From a virus: a stretch of 28,473 nt of DNA. Below are positions 1 to 8,280 of the stretch, piece after piece. Each line of letters opens with the position of its first letter. The stretch's first letter is position 1. The stretch is from IMG/VR virus record IMGVR_UViG_3300050014_000182, positions 1-28,473 of that record, one strand, 5' to 3'. The position numbers and the translations under genes are program-made. A model generated the notes under the pieces. The model did no database searches, was not told the origin of the DNA, and was given only the letters and a program-made list of their open reading frames with translations.

Positions 1-165
1 CGCTCCACCGCCTAAAATGGTTAGAACTCCTTGTAAAGAATAGGCCAACGCCTCGGTAATGTATCCGTCGCTTGATAACCATAAAATTATCAAACCACAT
101 ATGCCGATAATCGCTGTCTTTTTTCCGTCAAGGAACTTTAACACGTTAATTAAAATGTTTTTCAT
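1..165 (-). CDS. Holin-like small membrane protein (C-terminus cut by window edge)
   Basis: The minus strand has an ATG at 165-163 and an open frame that runs off the left edge after 55 codons. The start reads MKNILINVLKFLDGKKTA, followed by a hydrophobic segment (about residues 18-30, rich in I, L, G and W) and a second apolar stretch near residues 40-52. An N-terminal FLDGKKTAIIG-type motif before one or two membrane helices is common in phage holins and holin-like proteins, which sit in the inner membrane and time lysis. It lies 11 bases after the stop of the papain-like peptidase gene, a sensible place for lysis genes at the end of a tail module. The identity is inferred from size, hydrophobicity and position; another small membrane protein is possible. 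Confidence 0.5.
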   Translation of the reverse strand, partial: MKNILINVLKFLDGKKTAIIGICGLIILWLSSDGYITEALAYSLQGVLTILGGGA

Positions 166-176
166 AGAAACGAAAG

Positions 177-1160
177 TTAGTTAATTATATTTCCTTTCCC
201 GTCTTTATGAGGAACGGAATTAAAATCTTTTAATGTCAAGGGGATTGGAACTTGGTAGGCGTGGCTTCTGGCCGTGGCGTTGAGCAAGGTGTCAATCTTG
301 TTATCGTAAATAATCAACGCCCCGTCAAGGAACATCGCCAACTTCTGCTCGCTCCCTTCCACTAAAAGATAGAGTTTGTTCTGTCCAAAGTTTGCCATAA
401 GTTTATTGTTAAAGTTAATAAAGTATTTAATTCCAAAATATTGAAGGTTGCCGTCCTCTAAACTTTTAAGCCACGGCTCATAGGTGTCGCATATCACGTT
501 CCCCTCGGCTTTGATTAAAGCGACGGCGTGATTAAATCCGTCCACGAACTTGTATTGCCCGTCCGTGTCCAAGTGCCAAGCGTCCGTGAAAATCTGTATC
601 GGTGAATATTTTAATCCGTCGGCGAAGTTCGGCTTCTCAATCCACTCCCAATTAGTCGGGAACAATCCGGCGAACTCCTTGCCCAGATTGACGAGGTCGG
701 CGTCAATCTCTTTGTAGTATTCCTCGGCGGTCATATCGTCGGTCATATCCCACAAGGAGCTTGGAATTAAACCGCATTTCTTAATAGTGTCCGCTACCAC
801 TCCGCCGGTGTTCCCGTAGCCGATAATCGTCCCGCTCATTTTCGCAATGAAGCGGGAACTAAACTCAATCAAATCGTTAATCAAATAGCCCTTGTCAAAC
901 AAGAACTCCGTCTGGTCAACCCGTAATAATTTATTATGGTAAAGATAATTGAATTGTATCTCTAATAATTTCACCGCACTCTCGCTCACGCAATCCCAAG
1001 CGTCAAAGTTCTTGTTTCTCTGCCGGTCAAAATCGGAAAGGTAAAGCGTCCAATCAGCGTAGTCAAGCAATGCCTCGTTTTCAATCGGGGAAAATATCCC
1101 GAAGCGTAGGTCGTTTGGTTTGGGTTGCTGTAAAATTAAGCCGTAGTTTTTGTCTGGCAT
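177..1160 (-). CDS. Papain-like (C1 fold) cysteine peptidase, possible lysis or virion enzyme
   Basis: A 327-residue protein with no signal peptide. Residues 53-58 read DAWDCV, with C57 followed by a helix-like stretch, as at the papain active-site Cys. GNTGGVVADTIKKCGL (116-131) resembles the papain pattern of GG, a helix, then a G-L turn. FNHAVALI (209-216) supplies the candidate catalytic H211, and D225 in CDTYEPW could be the third residue, where papain has Asn. The order C, GG, H, N/D is that of C1-like peptidases. It sits between the fibre genes and a holin-like gene, so it could cut host surface or cell-wall peptides, or process virion proteins. The C-terminal 90 residues (FGIKYFINFNNKL onward) look like an extra beta domain. 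Fold assignment is fairly firm; the role is inferred. Confidence 0.6.
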   Translation of the reverse strand: MPDKNYGLILQQPKPNDLRFGIFSPIENEALLDYADWTLYLSDFDRQRNKNFDAWDCVSESAVKLLEIQFNYLYHNKLLRVDQTEFLFDKGYLINDLIEFSSRFIAKMSGTIIGYGNTGGVVADTIKKCGLIPSSLWDMTDDMTAEEYYKEIDADLVNLGKEFAGLFPTNWEWIEKPNFADGLKYSPIQIFTDAWHLDTDGQYKFVDGFNHAVALIKAEGNVICDTYEPWLKSLEDGNLQYFGIKYFINFNNKLMANFGQNKLYLLVEGSEQKLAMFLDGALIIYDNKIDTLLNATARSHAYQVPIPLTLKDFNSVPHKDGKGNIIN

Positions 1161-1167
1161 ATTTTTA

Positions 1168-2853
1168 TTATTCTATTTCAAGGGCGAAGTCATAAATCTC
1201 AAAACTTAAAGTCACGCCCGAAGTATTTTTCATTTCCCAATAGCACTTGCTTCCGCCCGTGCTTGAATTGGCCACATAAACCTGTTTGGCAAATCCGATT
1301 AAAGCGGTATCCGTTCCAATCAAAGTTGTCCCGTTGTAGAAACTCACTTGGCCTAAAATCTGGCAGAAGTAGGCTTTCTGGTAAGTGTTATCTTTATCGC
1401 CTGCCCACAAGCAATATCTCGTCCCGACTTTGAATAAAATCCCGCCGACCGGAGCATTGGTATTAAATTGTTTTTGTCCAACTCCCATAGGCGTCCCGAA
1501 TACCACGTCAACGTTATTGCTCGTGGCCGAAGTTCCCCTAACCAGAACTATTTTTCCGCTTGAAATATCAAACGCCCAAACCTGTCCCGTGGCCGTCGTA
1601 CTTGGAACGCTGAAAATTGCCGATAGTTTATTGGCGGCATAGGTTTCAAAAAAGTTCATTTGGCTAACAAGACAACTGCTGAACGTTTCATTACTGCCAA
1701 CCTGTTTCAAGTCAGCCAAAGTCAAGGTCGTTCCCGACCAAGTAATATAAGCCACGTTGCCGTAGTTCCCAAATACAATCGCTTTCCCCGCCACAATCCA
1801 AGCCATATTGAAAGCACTATCTAGATAACAACTTCCGCTTGTCATAACGTTCAAAGAAGTTCCCGCCGTAATGGTCGTAGTTGAAACGGTGCAGACTGTC
1901 ACGAAGTTATCTCCCGCCGTCGCTGAACTTGAAAGCACTAATGCTTTATCGGTCGTATCTGTCCAAGCAATCATATAAGCGATATTCGTTCCCGTGGCCG
2001 TTCCCACGTTAGCCACAACCCCAATCGTCGGGACTGTTCCCGCCGTAGTGAAAGCCCTTGCTTGACATTGTTTCGGAGTATTGCTGTCGGCAAAAAATAT
2101 CATACCCTTCCCCGCCGTCACCAAAGAAACAACCGAAGCGAAACTCAATGTATAGGTGGAAGCCGTAAATTGAACGGGCGTGCCGGCTGTGATAACTGTT
2201 CCCGCAACCGTGCAGACAATTATATAGCCATAGTTAGTCGTATGTGGCATAACCACGCAGAACTTATTCGTATCAATAATACAGGCACTCACATTAGCCC
2301 TCGTGGTCGTGGCCGTAGCCGACATACTAACTGGCGTTCCCCAAGTCAAATTATGGTTAGCGTCAAAAGTTCCAACCACCGCATAAAGAGCAGTGGTAGT
2401 ATAAATCATTACAAAGTTATTGGCGTCCAAAGCCAAACAATAAAGCGTATACATATTCGCCAGAACAGAATAGGTCGGGTCAAACGTCACGTTTTTCCCC
2501 AAGGTGGCGTAGCGGACTGCTCTCAAACTCTTATAATTATTAACCCAACTTCCCGCCGTAATTTTTATAACTCCGTTGTTAGCGATATTATCTCTCGTTC
2601 CTACGTCCTGAAAAAGTTGATTATAGTAAATCTTGGCGTTCGTGACCAAAGTATTAATGGTCTTATAAGCGTTCTGCGAAGCCCCGCCGTAGTTCGTGGT
2701 TGAAGGCACAAGGGCAACGTCGGCGTTCGTGGCGTCGCTGAATTGCTCTAATCCCGCATACCATAGCGGGTCAAACCGCATTATGGCTGGGTAGTCAACC
2801 CCTTTCTGGGCGGAGAACTTTGAACTCGGCGAAGCGTTTATTGAAATAGGCAT
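1168..2853 (-). CDS. Large beta-repeat tail fibre / receptor-binding-like protein
   Basis: A 561-residue protein rich in T, S, G, A, V and aromatic residues, with almost no Lys/Glu-rich helix after residue 120. From about residue 136 it shows repeats of 50-60 residues, each with a short strand after a turn (LDANNFVMIY, IDTNKFCVVM, VTAGKGMIFF, TDKALVLS, VAGKAIVF), then a strand pair and a G-T-P/S-V or T-I-T-A-G-T turn. I count about six units between 136 and 480, which suggests a beta-propeller. A C-terminal beta domain follows (VSFYNGTTLIGTD onward). The N-terminal 120 residues probably attach to the virion. Position after baseplate and fibre genes fits a distal tail protein that contacts the host. 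No enzyme motif is visible. The leader is AT-rich (ATAAAAATAAAACT before ATG) without SD. Confidence 0.55.
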   Translation of the reverse strand: MPISINASPSSKFSAQKGVDYPAIMRFDPLWYAGLEQFSDATNADVALVPSTTNYGGASQNAYKTINTLVTNAKIYYNQLFQDVGTRDNIANNGVIKITAGSWVNNYKSLRAVRYATLGKNVTFDPTYSVLANMYTLYCLALDANNFVMIYTTTALYAVVGTFDANHNLTWGTPVSMSATATTTRANVSACIIDTNKFCVVMPHTTNYGYIIVCTVAGTVITAGTPVQFTASTYTLSFASVVSLVTAGKGMIFFADSNTPKQCQARAFTTAGTVPTIGVVANVGTATGTNIAYMIAWTDTTDKALVLSSSATAGDNFVTVCTVSTTTITAGTSLNVMTSGSCYLDSAFNMAWIVAGKAIVFGNYGNVAYITWSGTTLTLADLKQVGSNETFSSCLVSQMNFFETYAANKLSAIFSVPSTTATGQVWAFDISSGKIVLVRGTSATSNNVDVVFGTPMGVGQKQFNTNAPVGGILFKVGTRYCLWAGDKDNTYQKAYFCQILGQVSFYNGTTLIGTDTALIGFAKQVYVANSSTGGSKCYWEMKNTSGVTLSFEIYDFALEIE

Positions 2854-2883
2854 AGTTTTATTTTTATTTTATAAATTATTAAA

Positions 2884-3150
2884 TTAAGTTTTTACAATCG
2901 CCCCAACTGTTCCGTCGGTGTTATAAGTCAGCGTCCAAGTATTCGTGCCGTCCGTCCAAGATACTAATTTCCCGCTCGCCCAAGTAAAGGCATAAGTCGC
3001 TGAACGGTCGGTATCAACAACGGTTGCGATAGTTCCGTCGGTGTTATAGGTAAAGGTCGCATTGCCGTCGGCAAAGTCAAGCAAGGCGAAGTTCTTGTTT
3101 AAATCGCTCGCATATACCCTGTCGCCCATCACCCAACTTTTAATTGCCAT
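2884..3150 (-). CDS. Small fibre protein with YD-like repeats
   Basis: 88 residues. The N-terminus MAIKSWVMGDRVYASDLNKNFALLD resembles the attachment motif of many phage fibre and baseplate proteins (G-D-x-V-x-A-x-D-L-N-x-N-F). The rest is two units of the type F/L-T-YNTDGT-hydrophobic-V, like the YD/RHS repeat, joined by WASGKLVSWTDGTNTW. It ends shortly after the second YNTDGTVGAIV unit. It is probably a short virion-associated fibre tip or adaptor. It lies between the large fibre gene and two 18-bp hairpin elements. The motif is recognised from family knowledge; the exact role is unknown. Confidence 0.5.
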   Translation of the reverse strand: MAIKSWVMGDRVYASDLNKNFALLDFADGNATFTYNTDGTIATVVDTDRSATYAFTWASGKLVSWTDGTNTWTLTYNTDGTVGAIVKT

Positions 3151-3161
3151 ATATTTTGAAG

Positions 3162-3197
3162 TTAAGGGCTATGCCCGTTTTAAGGGCTTCGCCCGTT
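3162..3197 (-). repeat. Two tandem copies of an 18-bp GGGC-NNN-GCCC mini-hairpin
   Basis: Positions 3162-3179 read TTAAGGGCTATGCCCGTT and 3180-3197 read TTAAGGGCTTCGCCCGTT on the plus strand, two 18-base units with different loop bases (TAT, TTC). Each can form a GGGC/GCCC stem with a 3-base loop on either strand. The pair starts exactly after the TAG stop of the upstream gene (stop at 3198-3200) and ends 12 bases before the next ATG. A third copy, identical to the first, is at 6245-6262. No U tract follows, so this is not a normal intrinsic terminator. Confidence 0.85.
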
Positions 3198-3773
3198 CTA
3201 ATTAATCGTGTATTTACAGGAAATATAAATGCTCCCGCTCTTAATCCAACCGCCGGTAATAAGTAAACTGAACGCCTGTCCCGTGTTTGCTACTGCTCCG
3301 CCGTCAATGAAAGTTCCCCACTCTCGGAAGGTCTGATTTCCAATGTCGCCGGAAGCAATAAAGTAATCCGCATAAGCAATATTGCTGTCGTAGGAAAGGG
3401 ACGAAGCCAACTTCCTATAAACTTCCGTGTTCAACTGGGTTGAGCCATTGGTGAAGGCCGTGCTTCCGCTTCCCAAAGCCCCATAGTTAATCGCTCCCGT
3501 GTAGGTGGTATCTCCGGCTAATCGTCTGGCCAGAACGCTCCGGCCGGTCGTCACAATCAAATTGTCCGCTCGCTTGTATTCTTGTATCACTCCCACCTTG
3601 GTTAAAAGGTCAAACCAAAAGCAATCATTTTTTCGCACGAAGTTCTGTATGGCCTGCTTAACCATTTTAAAGCCCCACGTGCCTTCCTTGATTTTCGGGT
3701 TAATGCTGAAAAAGAAATGCTCACCCTTAATCTTGAAATTGCCTTGGTCGCCCGTTATATTATTTTTTTCCAT
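3198..3773 (-). CDS. Phage tail fibre / baseplate-associated protein
   Basis: 191 residues. The centre contains NLIVTTGRSVLARRLAGD (about 88-105), then INYGALGSGSTAFTNGSTQLNTEVYR, the pattern of a widespread fibre/baseplate protein family (a G-R helix, then A-x-G-x-G-S/T-T, then T-x-L-x-x-E-x-x-R). The C-terminal half (YADYFIASGDIGNQTFREWGTFID) is predicted beta, as in that family. The first 75 residues (MEKNNITGDQGNFKIKG) carry a local start and a helix. It lies between the large virion protein at 3789-4613 and the two hairpin repeats, inside the tail-tip operon. It is most likely structural. The family is recognised by pattern only. Confidence 0.55.
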   Translation of the reverse strand: MEKNNITGDQGNFKIKGEHFFFSINPKIKEGTWGFKMVKQAIQNFVRKNDCFWFDLLTKVGVIQEYKRADNLIVTTGRSVLARRLAGDTTYTGAINYGALGSGSTAFTNGSTQLNTEVYRKLASSLSYDSNIAYADYFIASGDIGNQTFREWGTFIDGGAVANTGQAFSLLITGGWIKSGSIYISCKYTIN

Positions 3774-3788
3774 ATAAAATTATTTTAA

Positions 3789-4613
3789 TTATAAGTTCGC
3801 AATTTCAATGCTCATTTCTGGTGTGCCTGAACTGGTGCTATCGGCATAAATAACTGGGAATAAAGCGGAAGTGTCATAAACTTGAACTAAACCAGTCCTT
3901 AATAAATCGTGATTGTCGCCGTCGCAAACCGCCATAACCCTGCCCGTCCATAAAGGGCGAAGCACTAAAACGTTGAACGCACCGGCGGTCATTGCCGTGC
4001 TTCCGTTCGTCACGATAACGCTCTCAATTTTTTGAACTCCCGTGTCCCCGCTTGCCAATCCAATCTGGAACATACGCCCAAGGGTAAGGTTGGCCACGGC
4101 CATAACGGCCGAAATGATTGAAGTGTGACCGGGATTGCCGTCTTGGTCGGTATAGGTAATTTGAACTTGCCAGTTGTTTCCCGTGACGAACGCCGTCTGG
4201 ACTTCAATCCAAATCTCCAAACCTTTGTAGTCGGCATGGGGAACTCGGCTCGCATAAGAAGGTTGCGTGTTCAAGGTGGTTGTTCCGGCTGAATAAGCAT
4301 AACTGCCGGCATTAAAAAGCCGGTCATAAAGTTGAATACGGCAAGCGACAGAACTCCCGAACTCAATCTTGGAAATGTAGCCGGTCGCTCCGCCCCCAAA
4401 AGCGTTAAGGGTCGGGTAGCCGGCCACGGAAATATCCGTAGGCACTAAACCATTGGCCGTATTGCCGATTGATAAGTTGCCGGTGCTTGGGTTGCCAGCC
4501 AAGTCAAACAGGGAAAAAGGCATAGCAGAAACTACTGTCCTGCTCGCCGTCTTAATGAAAGTCAATCTCTGCTTCACGGAAGCGATATAATTGTCTAATG
4601 ATAAAATGCTCAT
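3789..4613 (-). CDS. Phage virion structural protein of the NTANGLVPTD family
   Basis: 274 residues with a distinctive set of motifs seen in many metagenomic siphophages: MPFSLFDLAGNPSTGNLSIGNTANGLVPTD (about 31-60), IEFGSSVACRIQLYDRLF, DYKGLEIWIE, GRMFQIGLASGDTGVQKIESV, VLRPLWTGRVM and a C-terminal DSTSSGTPEMSIEIANL. From memory, members of this family are found next to tail-tip genes and are annotated only as hypothetical or virion proteins. The sequence is beta-rich with no transmembrane or enzyme motif. Its place directly after the baseplate hub gene supports a baseplate or fibre component. Function is otherwise unknown. Confidence 0.55.
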   Translation of the reverse strand: MSILSLDNYIASVKQRLTFIKTASRTVVSAMPFSLFDLAGNPSTGNLSIGNTANGLVPTDISVAGYPTLNAFGGGATGYISKIEFGSSVACRIQLYDRLFNAGSYAYSAGTTTLNTQPSYASRVPHADYKGLEIWIEVQTAFVTGNNWQVQITYTDQDGNPGHTSIISAVMAVANLTLGRMFQIGLASGDTGVQKIESVIVTNGSTAMTAGAFNVLVLRPLWTGRVMAVCDGDNHDLLRTGLVQVYDTSALFPVIYADSTSSGTPEMSIEIANL

Positions 4614-4631
4614 ATTGTTTTTATAATTAAA

Positions 4632-6239
4632 TTAATAAACTTTTAATGAATAATCCAATCTCCCTTCCCTCTGCGGGTCGTGGTATTCGTTCGTCTGGAA
4701 AATGTCCGCCACGGCTAACGCTTTCTGTCTGGCTGAATTAAGGGTAAAAAGATTATAGTTATCGGCTCGGGGAACTTGCTGAAACATATAAAAGTTAAAG
4801 TTCCAACGCACTCGGTATCTGGCTAAAACCCACGTCGGCTCCACGCCCGCTCCTAACGGGTCGGTTTCCACTAACTCGGCAATCGCCACGCTCGCTTCGT
4901 CGCTCACGGGCAGAATTGTCCCTATGTCCTCAACAATGCTCACGCTCTGCGTATCGGAGAATATATCCTCGGTGACCTCGGAAGCGTCCGCACTCAACGG
5001 GGCAGGTCGCAAAATCATTTGTAGCAGTTCAATCAATCCCTGTCGTTTGGTGCTTACGCACTCGGCCGTATAGCCAAAATTGTTAGCGTCCAACGGGTGA
5101 AAGGTCAAGGTCTTAATGGTCAAGTCGTCGTCGCTGTTTCGGGTGGTGCTTGAAATGTTAATGCTCATACCAACCCGCAGTCCGCTTGTTCTGGTTTCAA
5201 AGGTGGCGTCAATAATCTTATTTGAATAAGCATAAAGTTCCGCACTCGCCCTCTGCCTCGCTACTCCGTTTGAAGTAATGTTATCGTCCCGAATAAGTTT
5301 TTCAATCTTGCCATAAGAAGCGATTGAAACGCTATCCTCGGCCACGGCGAATACTCTGGTTTTCGGGTTGCCGGAAAAAGCGATAATGTCGCCGTCGTTA
5401 AGGTTGGCGTTCCAACGGATATTTTTCTGTTCAAAGTTATAAAGAACATCGTGCGTCGCAAAATCGTCAATATTATCAATGCCTAAAACTTGCGGAACTG
5501 TATTTTTTAAAATAACTAAATTGGCAAATTGATAAGGCAAGGTAAAACTTTTTGAATTGCTTCCCTTAACCGTTATGCTGTCGCTGTAAACGTTCCCGTT
5601 ATATTCTCCGCCTCTAACTTTCACCCTGTTCGTTATCTGCGTTCCGTCTAAAACTCGTTGAAGCGTTTGAAAAACATAATTACCGGAAGTGTCGGTCAAA
5701 TTAAAAGGAGCAGATACGCTGTTCTTGGCAAAGAAGTGAACGCCTTTGTTCTCGTCCACATACCAATCGTTCATCACAATCTCCGCCAACTTTTTCAAGC
5801 AATCGCTCGGCAACATTTGGTTGAAGGTGATATTCGTAATTAAAAATGAGCAGGTAATTCCCACGGCCGTGAAGCCAGTAGTGTAGTTCGCTAAAATGTC
5901 ATCAATAATATCCTTAACGGTCATACTCTCATACGTTTCGGCCACCAATCGCTTGTCCATAACAATCGTATAATCCGAGCAGTCAATCTGGTAGTTAATA
6001 ACTCCGCCTGCCCCTTCGGTTGTTTCGGTAATGGTTTGAATAATCCCGCCGAATATCTGGGTCGCTCCGTCAAAAATCTTAACGTCGTCATTATAATCAA
6101 GCGTAAAACTCCGGCTCCCATATTTTTTCACGACGAAGGAAGCGGTGTCAACCTGATTGGTCAAGTTCTGCTGAACTTGTAGGCTGTCCCGTTGAATATA
6201 ACTTGTTAAATCTACGCTGTTAATTAAAACCTGTATCAT
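4632..6239 (-). CDS. Baseplate hub / tail-associated protein
   Basis: 535 residues. The N-terminus MIQVLINSVDLTSYIQRDSLQVQQNL and the following DTASFVVKKYGSRSF, DDVKIFDGATQIFGGII, YQIDCSDYTIVMDKRLV motifs match the hub proteins that cap the tail tube (gp27/Tal-like fold), including the D-L-T-x-x-I start and the short beta strands around F-G-G-I/T-I. The middle region (YVDENKGVHFFA; LDGTQITNRVKVRGG) also fits. The C-terminal part after about residue 420 (ADASEVTEDIFSDTQSVSIVEDIG) is a linker, followed by a domain ending WVLARYRVRWNFNFYMF. It follows the tape measure gene, the usual order. No lysozyme or peptidase domain is visible. Its ATG is 5 bases from an 18-bp hairpin element. Confidence 0.65.
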   Translation of the reverse strand: MIQVLINSVDLTSYIQRDSLQVQQNLTNQVDTASFVVKKYGSRSFTLDYNDDVKIFDGATQIFGGIIQTITETTEGAGGVINYQIDCSDYTIVMDKRLVAETYESMTVKDIIDDILANYTTGFTAVGITCSFLITNITFNQMLPSDCLKKLAEIVMNDWYVDENKGVHFFAKNSVSAPFNLTDTSGNYVFQTLQRVLDGTQITNRVKVRGGEYNGNVYSDSITVKGSNSKSFTLPYQFANLVILKNTVPQVLGIDNIDDFATHDVLYNFEQKNIRWNANLNDGDIIAFSGNPKTRVFAVAEDSVSIASYGKIEKLIRDDNITSNGVARQRASAELYAYSNKIIDATFETRTSGLRVGMSINISSTTRNSDDDLTIKTLTFHPLDANNFGYTAECVSTKRQGLIELLQMILRPAPLSADASEVTEDIFSDTQSVSIVEDIGTILPVSDEASVAIAELVETDPLGAGVEPTWVLARYRVRWNFNFYMFQQVPRADNYNLFTLNSARQKALAVADIFQTNEYHDPQREGRLDYSLKVY

Positions 6240-6244
6240 ATTTA

Positions 6245-6262
6245 TTAAGGGCTATGCCCGTT
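6245..6262 (-). repeat. Third copy of the 18-bp GGGC-TAT-GCCC element
   Basis: TTAAGGGCTATGCCCGTT, identical to 3162-3179. As at the other site it directly abuts a TAG stop (tape measure gene, 6263-6265) and is followed within 5 bases by the next ATG (6239-6237). The same placement at two unrelated gene junctions 3 kb apart points to a mobile or functional junction element rather than chance. Confidence 0.85.
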
Positions 6263-8077
6263 CTAATAACTTGTTCTCTGGTTTAATTGTAATTTCCGGC
6301 TGATTGCGTCGCCCACCATTTCCGCCAGTTGCTTCACTCCGTTCGTGCCGGCAATCGTGTTTCCCGAAATATAAATATTAATTCCGCCCAAGCCGTTCGC
6401 TTTGTTAAGCGGTATCACGGCTTCCGCTCCGGCCTCGCCAATCATTGCCAGCGTCGGCCTCGTCACAATCCCGCCTTCTGCTAATAAAGGAATAGTCGGT
6501 ATGCTCGGTATGGTAAGCCCCACAACTTTCGCTCCGCTTTGAGCAAGGTTGTTTGCCTGCGTAATCACCCAATTAATTTTTTCTAAAATCCAATTAATGC
6601 TTCCCTTAATCACGTTCTTAATTCCGTCCCAAGCCGAGGTGACCTTCCCGCCAATGGCGTCCCATAAGGAACTCCAAGCGTCTTTGAGCGGTTGCGTCGC
6701 TTTGTCAAATAAATCTTTTAAGAAAGTAAAGGCCAAACTCACGGCTGACTTAATGGCGTCCCAAATGCCGGAAAGTATTTTGCCAATTTCCGTCCAGAAG
6801 GCCGTCCAAGTTTCGGAAAACACGGTAGCGAAAACTCCGAACACTTCCTTAATAAAGTTCCACGCACTTTGTAAAAATAATTTAATGTTATTTATCACGG
6901 CCACAATGTCAATCCCCATTAACTTGAAGCCGGCAATCACAAGTCCCACGGCCAAGGCCACAGCGAACTTGAAAATATTTGAAATCACCGTCCACACCTG
7001 CGTAAAGAAAGCCACAATGCCGTTCCACGCTTCGGTCAAGGCGGTAGTAATGCTCGTCCATATTCCCGTAAAAAATAAAGCCACGGCGTTCCAAATTTCC
7101 ATTGCCTTGGCTTTAACTTCGTCCCAATGTTTGTAAAGTAAAACTCCAATAGCAATCAATCCGGCAATAGCCAAAACAATCAGTCCAATCGGGCTGAGTA
7201 GCAAGCCGAACATCGTCGCTAAAGCAGAAACTCCGCCAATAATTGCGGGTAAAGCCATACCAAGTATTCCCACGAACATAGCCAGTCCGGCAACTGCTCC
7301 GCCAATTAAAAGTATTTTCGCCAGAAGGTCGGGGTTTTTCTCCGCCCAAGCAGAAAACCTTTCTATAAGCGGTGTGACGGCTTCAACAAGTTTCGTCAAA
7401 GCCGGTGCTAATGCCTGCCCCACGGCTTCTTTTAAGTTCGTAAAACTCACCTTCATCGTGTCGGTTTGTCCCTTAATCGTTTCCGAGTAGGCCTTCGCTT
7501 GGCCGGCCGTCCTTTCTGTGACGATACGGAAGGCGTCCTGCTTCGTGGTGGTGTCGTCAACTTCAATGCCCAACATTTTTAACTCCCGCATTGAGCCGGA
7601 GTTCATTTTCATCAACGCACTTGTCGCTGTCGCCAAGTCCACGTTTTTATATCTGGCTAAATCCATAGCCATATTGTGAAGGTCTAATGCTTGCTTGTAG
7701 TCGCCGGTGCTTTGCGTCAATCGGGCTAAACTCGTAGCCGTGTCCTCGTCGTCAAAGCCAAGGGCAATCATTTTTTGGCTTACGTTATTAATATCGTCCT
7801 TAACTCCTTGAAGGTTTTTTCCTAAACTCTTGCCGACGCTATCGGAAAGGGTATTCATAATGGCATTGACTTTTGAAGTTTCCGCTTGGGCGTCGGAGAA
7901 CGCTGAAAGAGAACTCATAACGCCGGCTGAAATTGCCCCAAACGCAATACCCCCGCCCACCGCCAAGGCTTTGAAGGCCGGTTGAAGGCTATCCAAGGTC
8001 GCTCCAACGTTTTTAAGTTGGGCTTGGGTTTCGTCCTTGGCGGTGATTAAAAGTTGTAGTTCTCTGGTTTCTGCCAT
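6263..8077 (-). CDS. Tail tape measure protein
   Basis: 604 residues. The order is: an N-terminal helical domain (1-250) with DETQAQLKNVGATLDSL typical of tape measure proteins; a TP901-type core (ALKMKNS-like SALMKMNSGSMRELKMLGIEVDD at 153-175; TERTAGQAKAYSETIKGQTDTMKVSFTNLKEAVG at 188-220); strong hydrophobic segments at about 253-280 and 287-314; then W-rich amphipathic repeats (FFTGIWTSITTALTEAWNGIVAFF) to about 530; and a C-terminal domain with AEGGIVTRPTLAMIGEAGAEAVIPL. The protein sets tail length by spanning the tube lumen. By the usual 0.15 nm per residue this predicts a tail near 90 nm. The gene follows the frameshifted chaperone by 2 bases. Confidence 0.85.
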   Translation of the reverse strand: MAETRELQLLITAKDETQAQLKNVGATLDSLQPAFKALAVGGGIAFGAISAGVMSSLSAFSDAQAETSKVNAIMNTLSDSVGKSLGKNLQGVKDDINNVSQKMIALGFDDEDTATSLARLTQSTGDYKQALDLHNMAMDLARYKNVDLATATSALMKMNSGSMRELKMLGIEVDDTTTKQDAFRIVTERTAGQAKAYSETIKGQTDTMKVSFTNLKEAVGQALAPALTKLVEAVTPLIERFSAWAEKNPDLLAKILLIGGAVAGLAMFVGILGMALPAIIGGVSALATMFGLLLSPIGLIVLAIAGLIAIGVLLYKHWDEVKAKAMEIWNAVALFFTGIWTSITTALTEAWNGIVAFFTQVWTVISNIFKFAVALAVGLVIAGFKLMGIDIVAVINNIKLFLQSAWNFIKEVFGVFATVFSETWTAFWTEIGKILSGIWDAIKSAVSLAFTFLKDLFDKATQPLKDAWSSLWDAIGGKVTSAWDGIKNVIKGSINWILEKINWVITQANNLAQSGAKVVGLTIPSIPTIPLLAEGGIVTRPTLAMIGEAGAEAVIPLNKANGLGGINIYISGNTIAGTNGVKQLAEMVGDAISRKLQLNQRTSY

Positions 8078-8079
8078 AT

Positions 8080-8280
8080 TTATTTTTTAAGATTTGTTTT
8101 TTCTATTAAATTGCGAACGCTGATAATATCAACATATTTCTCAATTTCGCAAAACCTTTGTTCTTTTATCTGGCTCGGCGTCCACCCGTATTCCCTGCTC
8201 AACATTTCCATAATGGTTATGTCGCTTGGGTTTTTGTTCCCTTCAAGCTCCTGCTTAATCTCCCAATCGTCCAAAACTAT
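8080..8280 (-). CDS. Frameshift extension of the tail assembly chaperone (T-like part)
   Basis: This frame encodes about 66 residues (IVLDDWEIKQELEGNKNPSDITIMEMLSREYGW and on) and ends 2 bases before the tape measure ATG. It has no ATG in the overlap: going upstream it meets a TGA at 8301-8299, and its only possible start is a TTG at 8274 with no ribosome site. It is therefore best read as the -1 frame extension of the gene at 8277-8594, giving a 171-residue fusion. This matches lambda G/GT, where the T part recruits the tape measure protein. The sequence YGWTPSQIKEQRF suits the short helical T domains of siphophages. The separate-gene reading is less likely. Confidence 0.75.
   Translation of the reverse strand: MVLDDWEIKQELEGNKNPSDITIMEMLSREYGWTPSQIKEQRFCEIEKYVDIISVRNLIEKTNLKK

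Noticed and set aside
2062-2703. Long plus-strand frame opposite the fibre gene
   Set aside because: Antisense of repetitive Thr/Val-rich coding sequence; no domain and no supporting plus-strand promoter.
3160-3200. Intrinsic terminator at the GGGC hairpins
   Set aside because: Stems of 4 bp and no U tract on the coding strand; next ATG follows at once.
6549-7136. Plus-strand frame of 195 residues opposite the tape measure gene
   Set aside because: It is a shadow of the tape measure W/A-rich repeats; the minus frame has full tape measure features.
8080-8274. Separate 64-residue gene with TTG start
   Set aside because: No ribosome site and no ATG; the frameshift model explains the position and the A10 run better.
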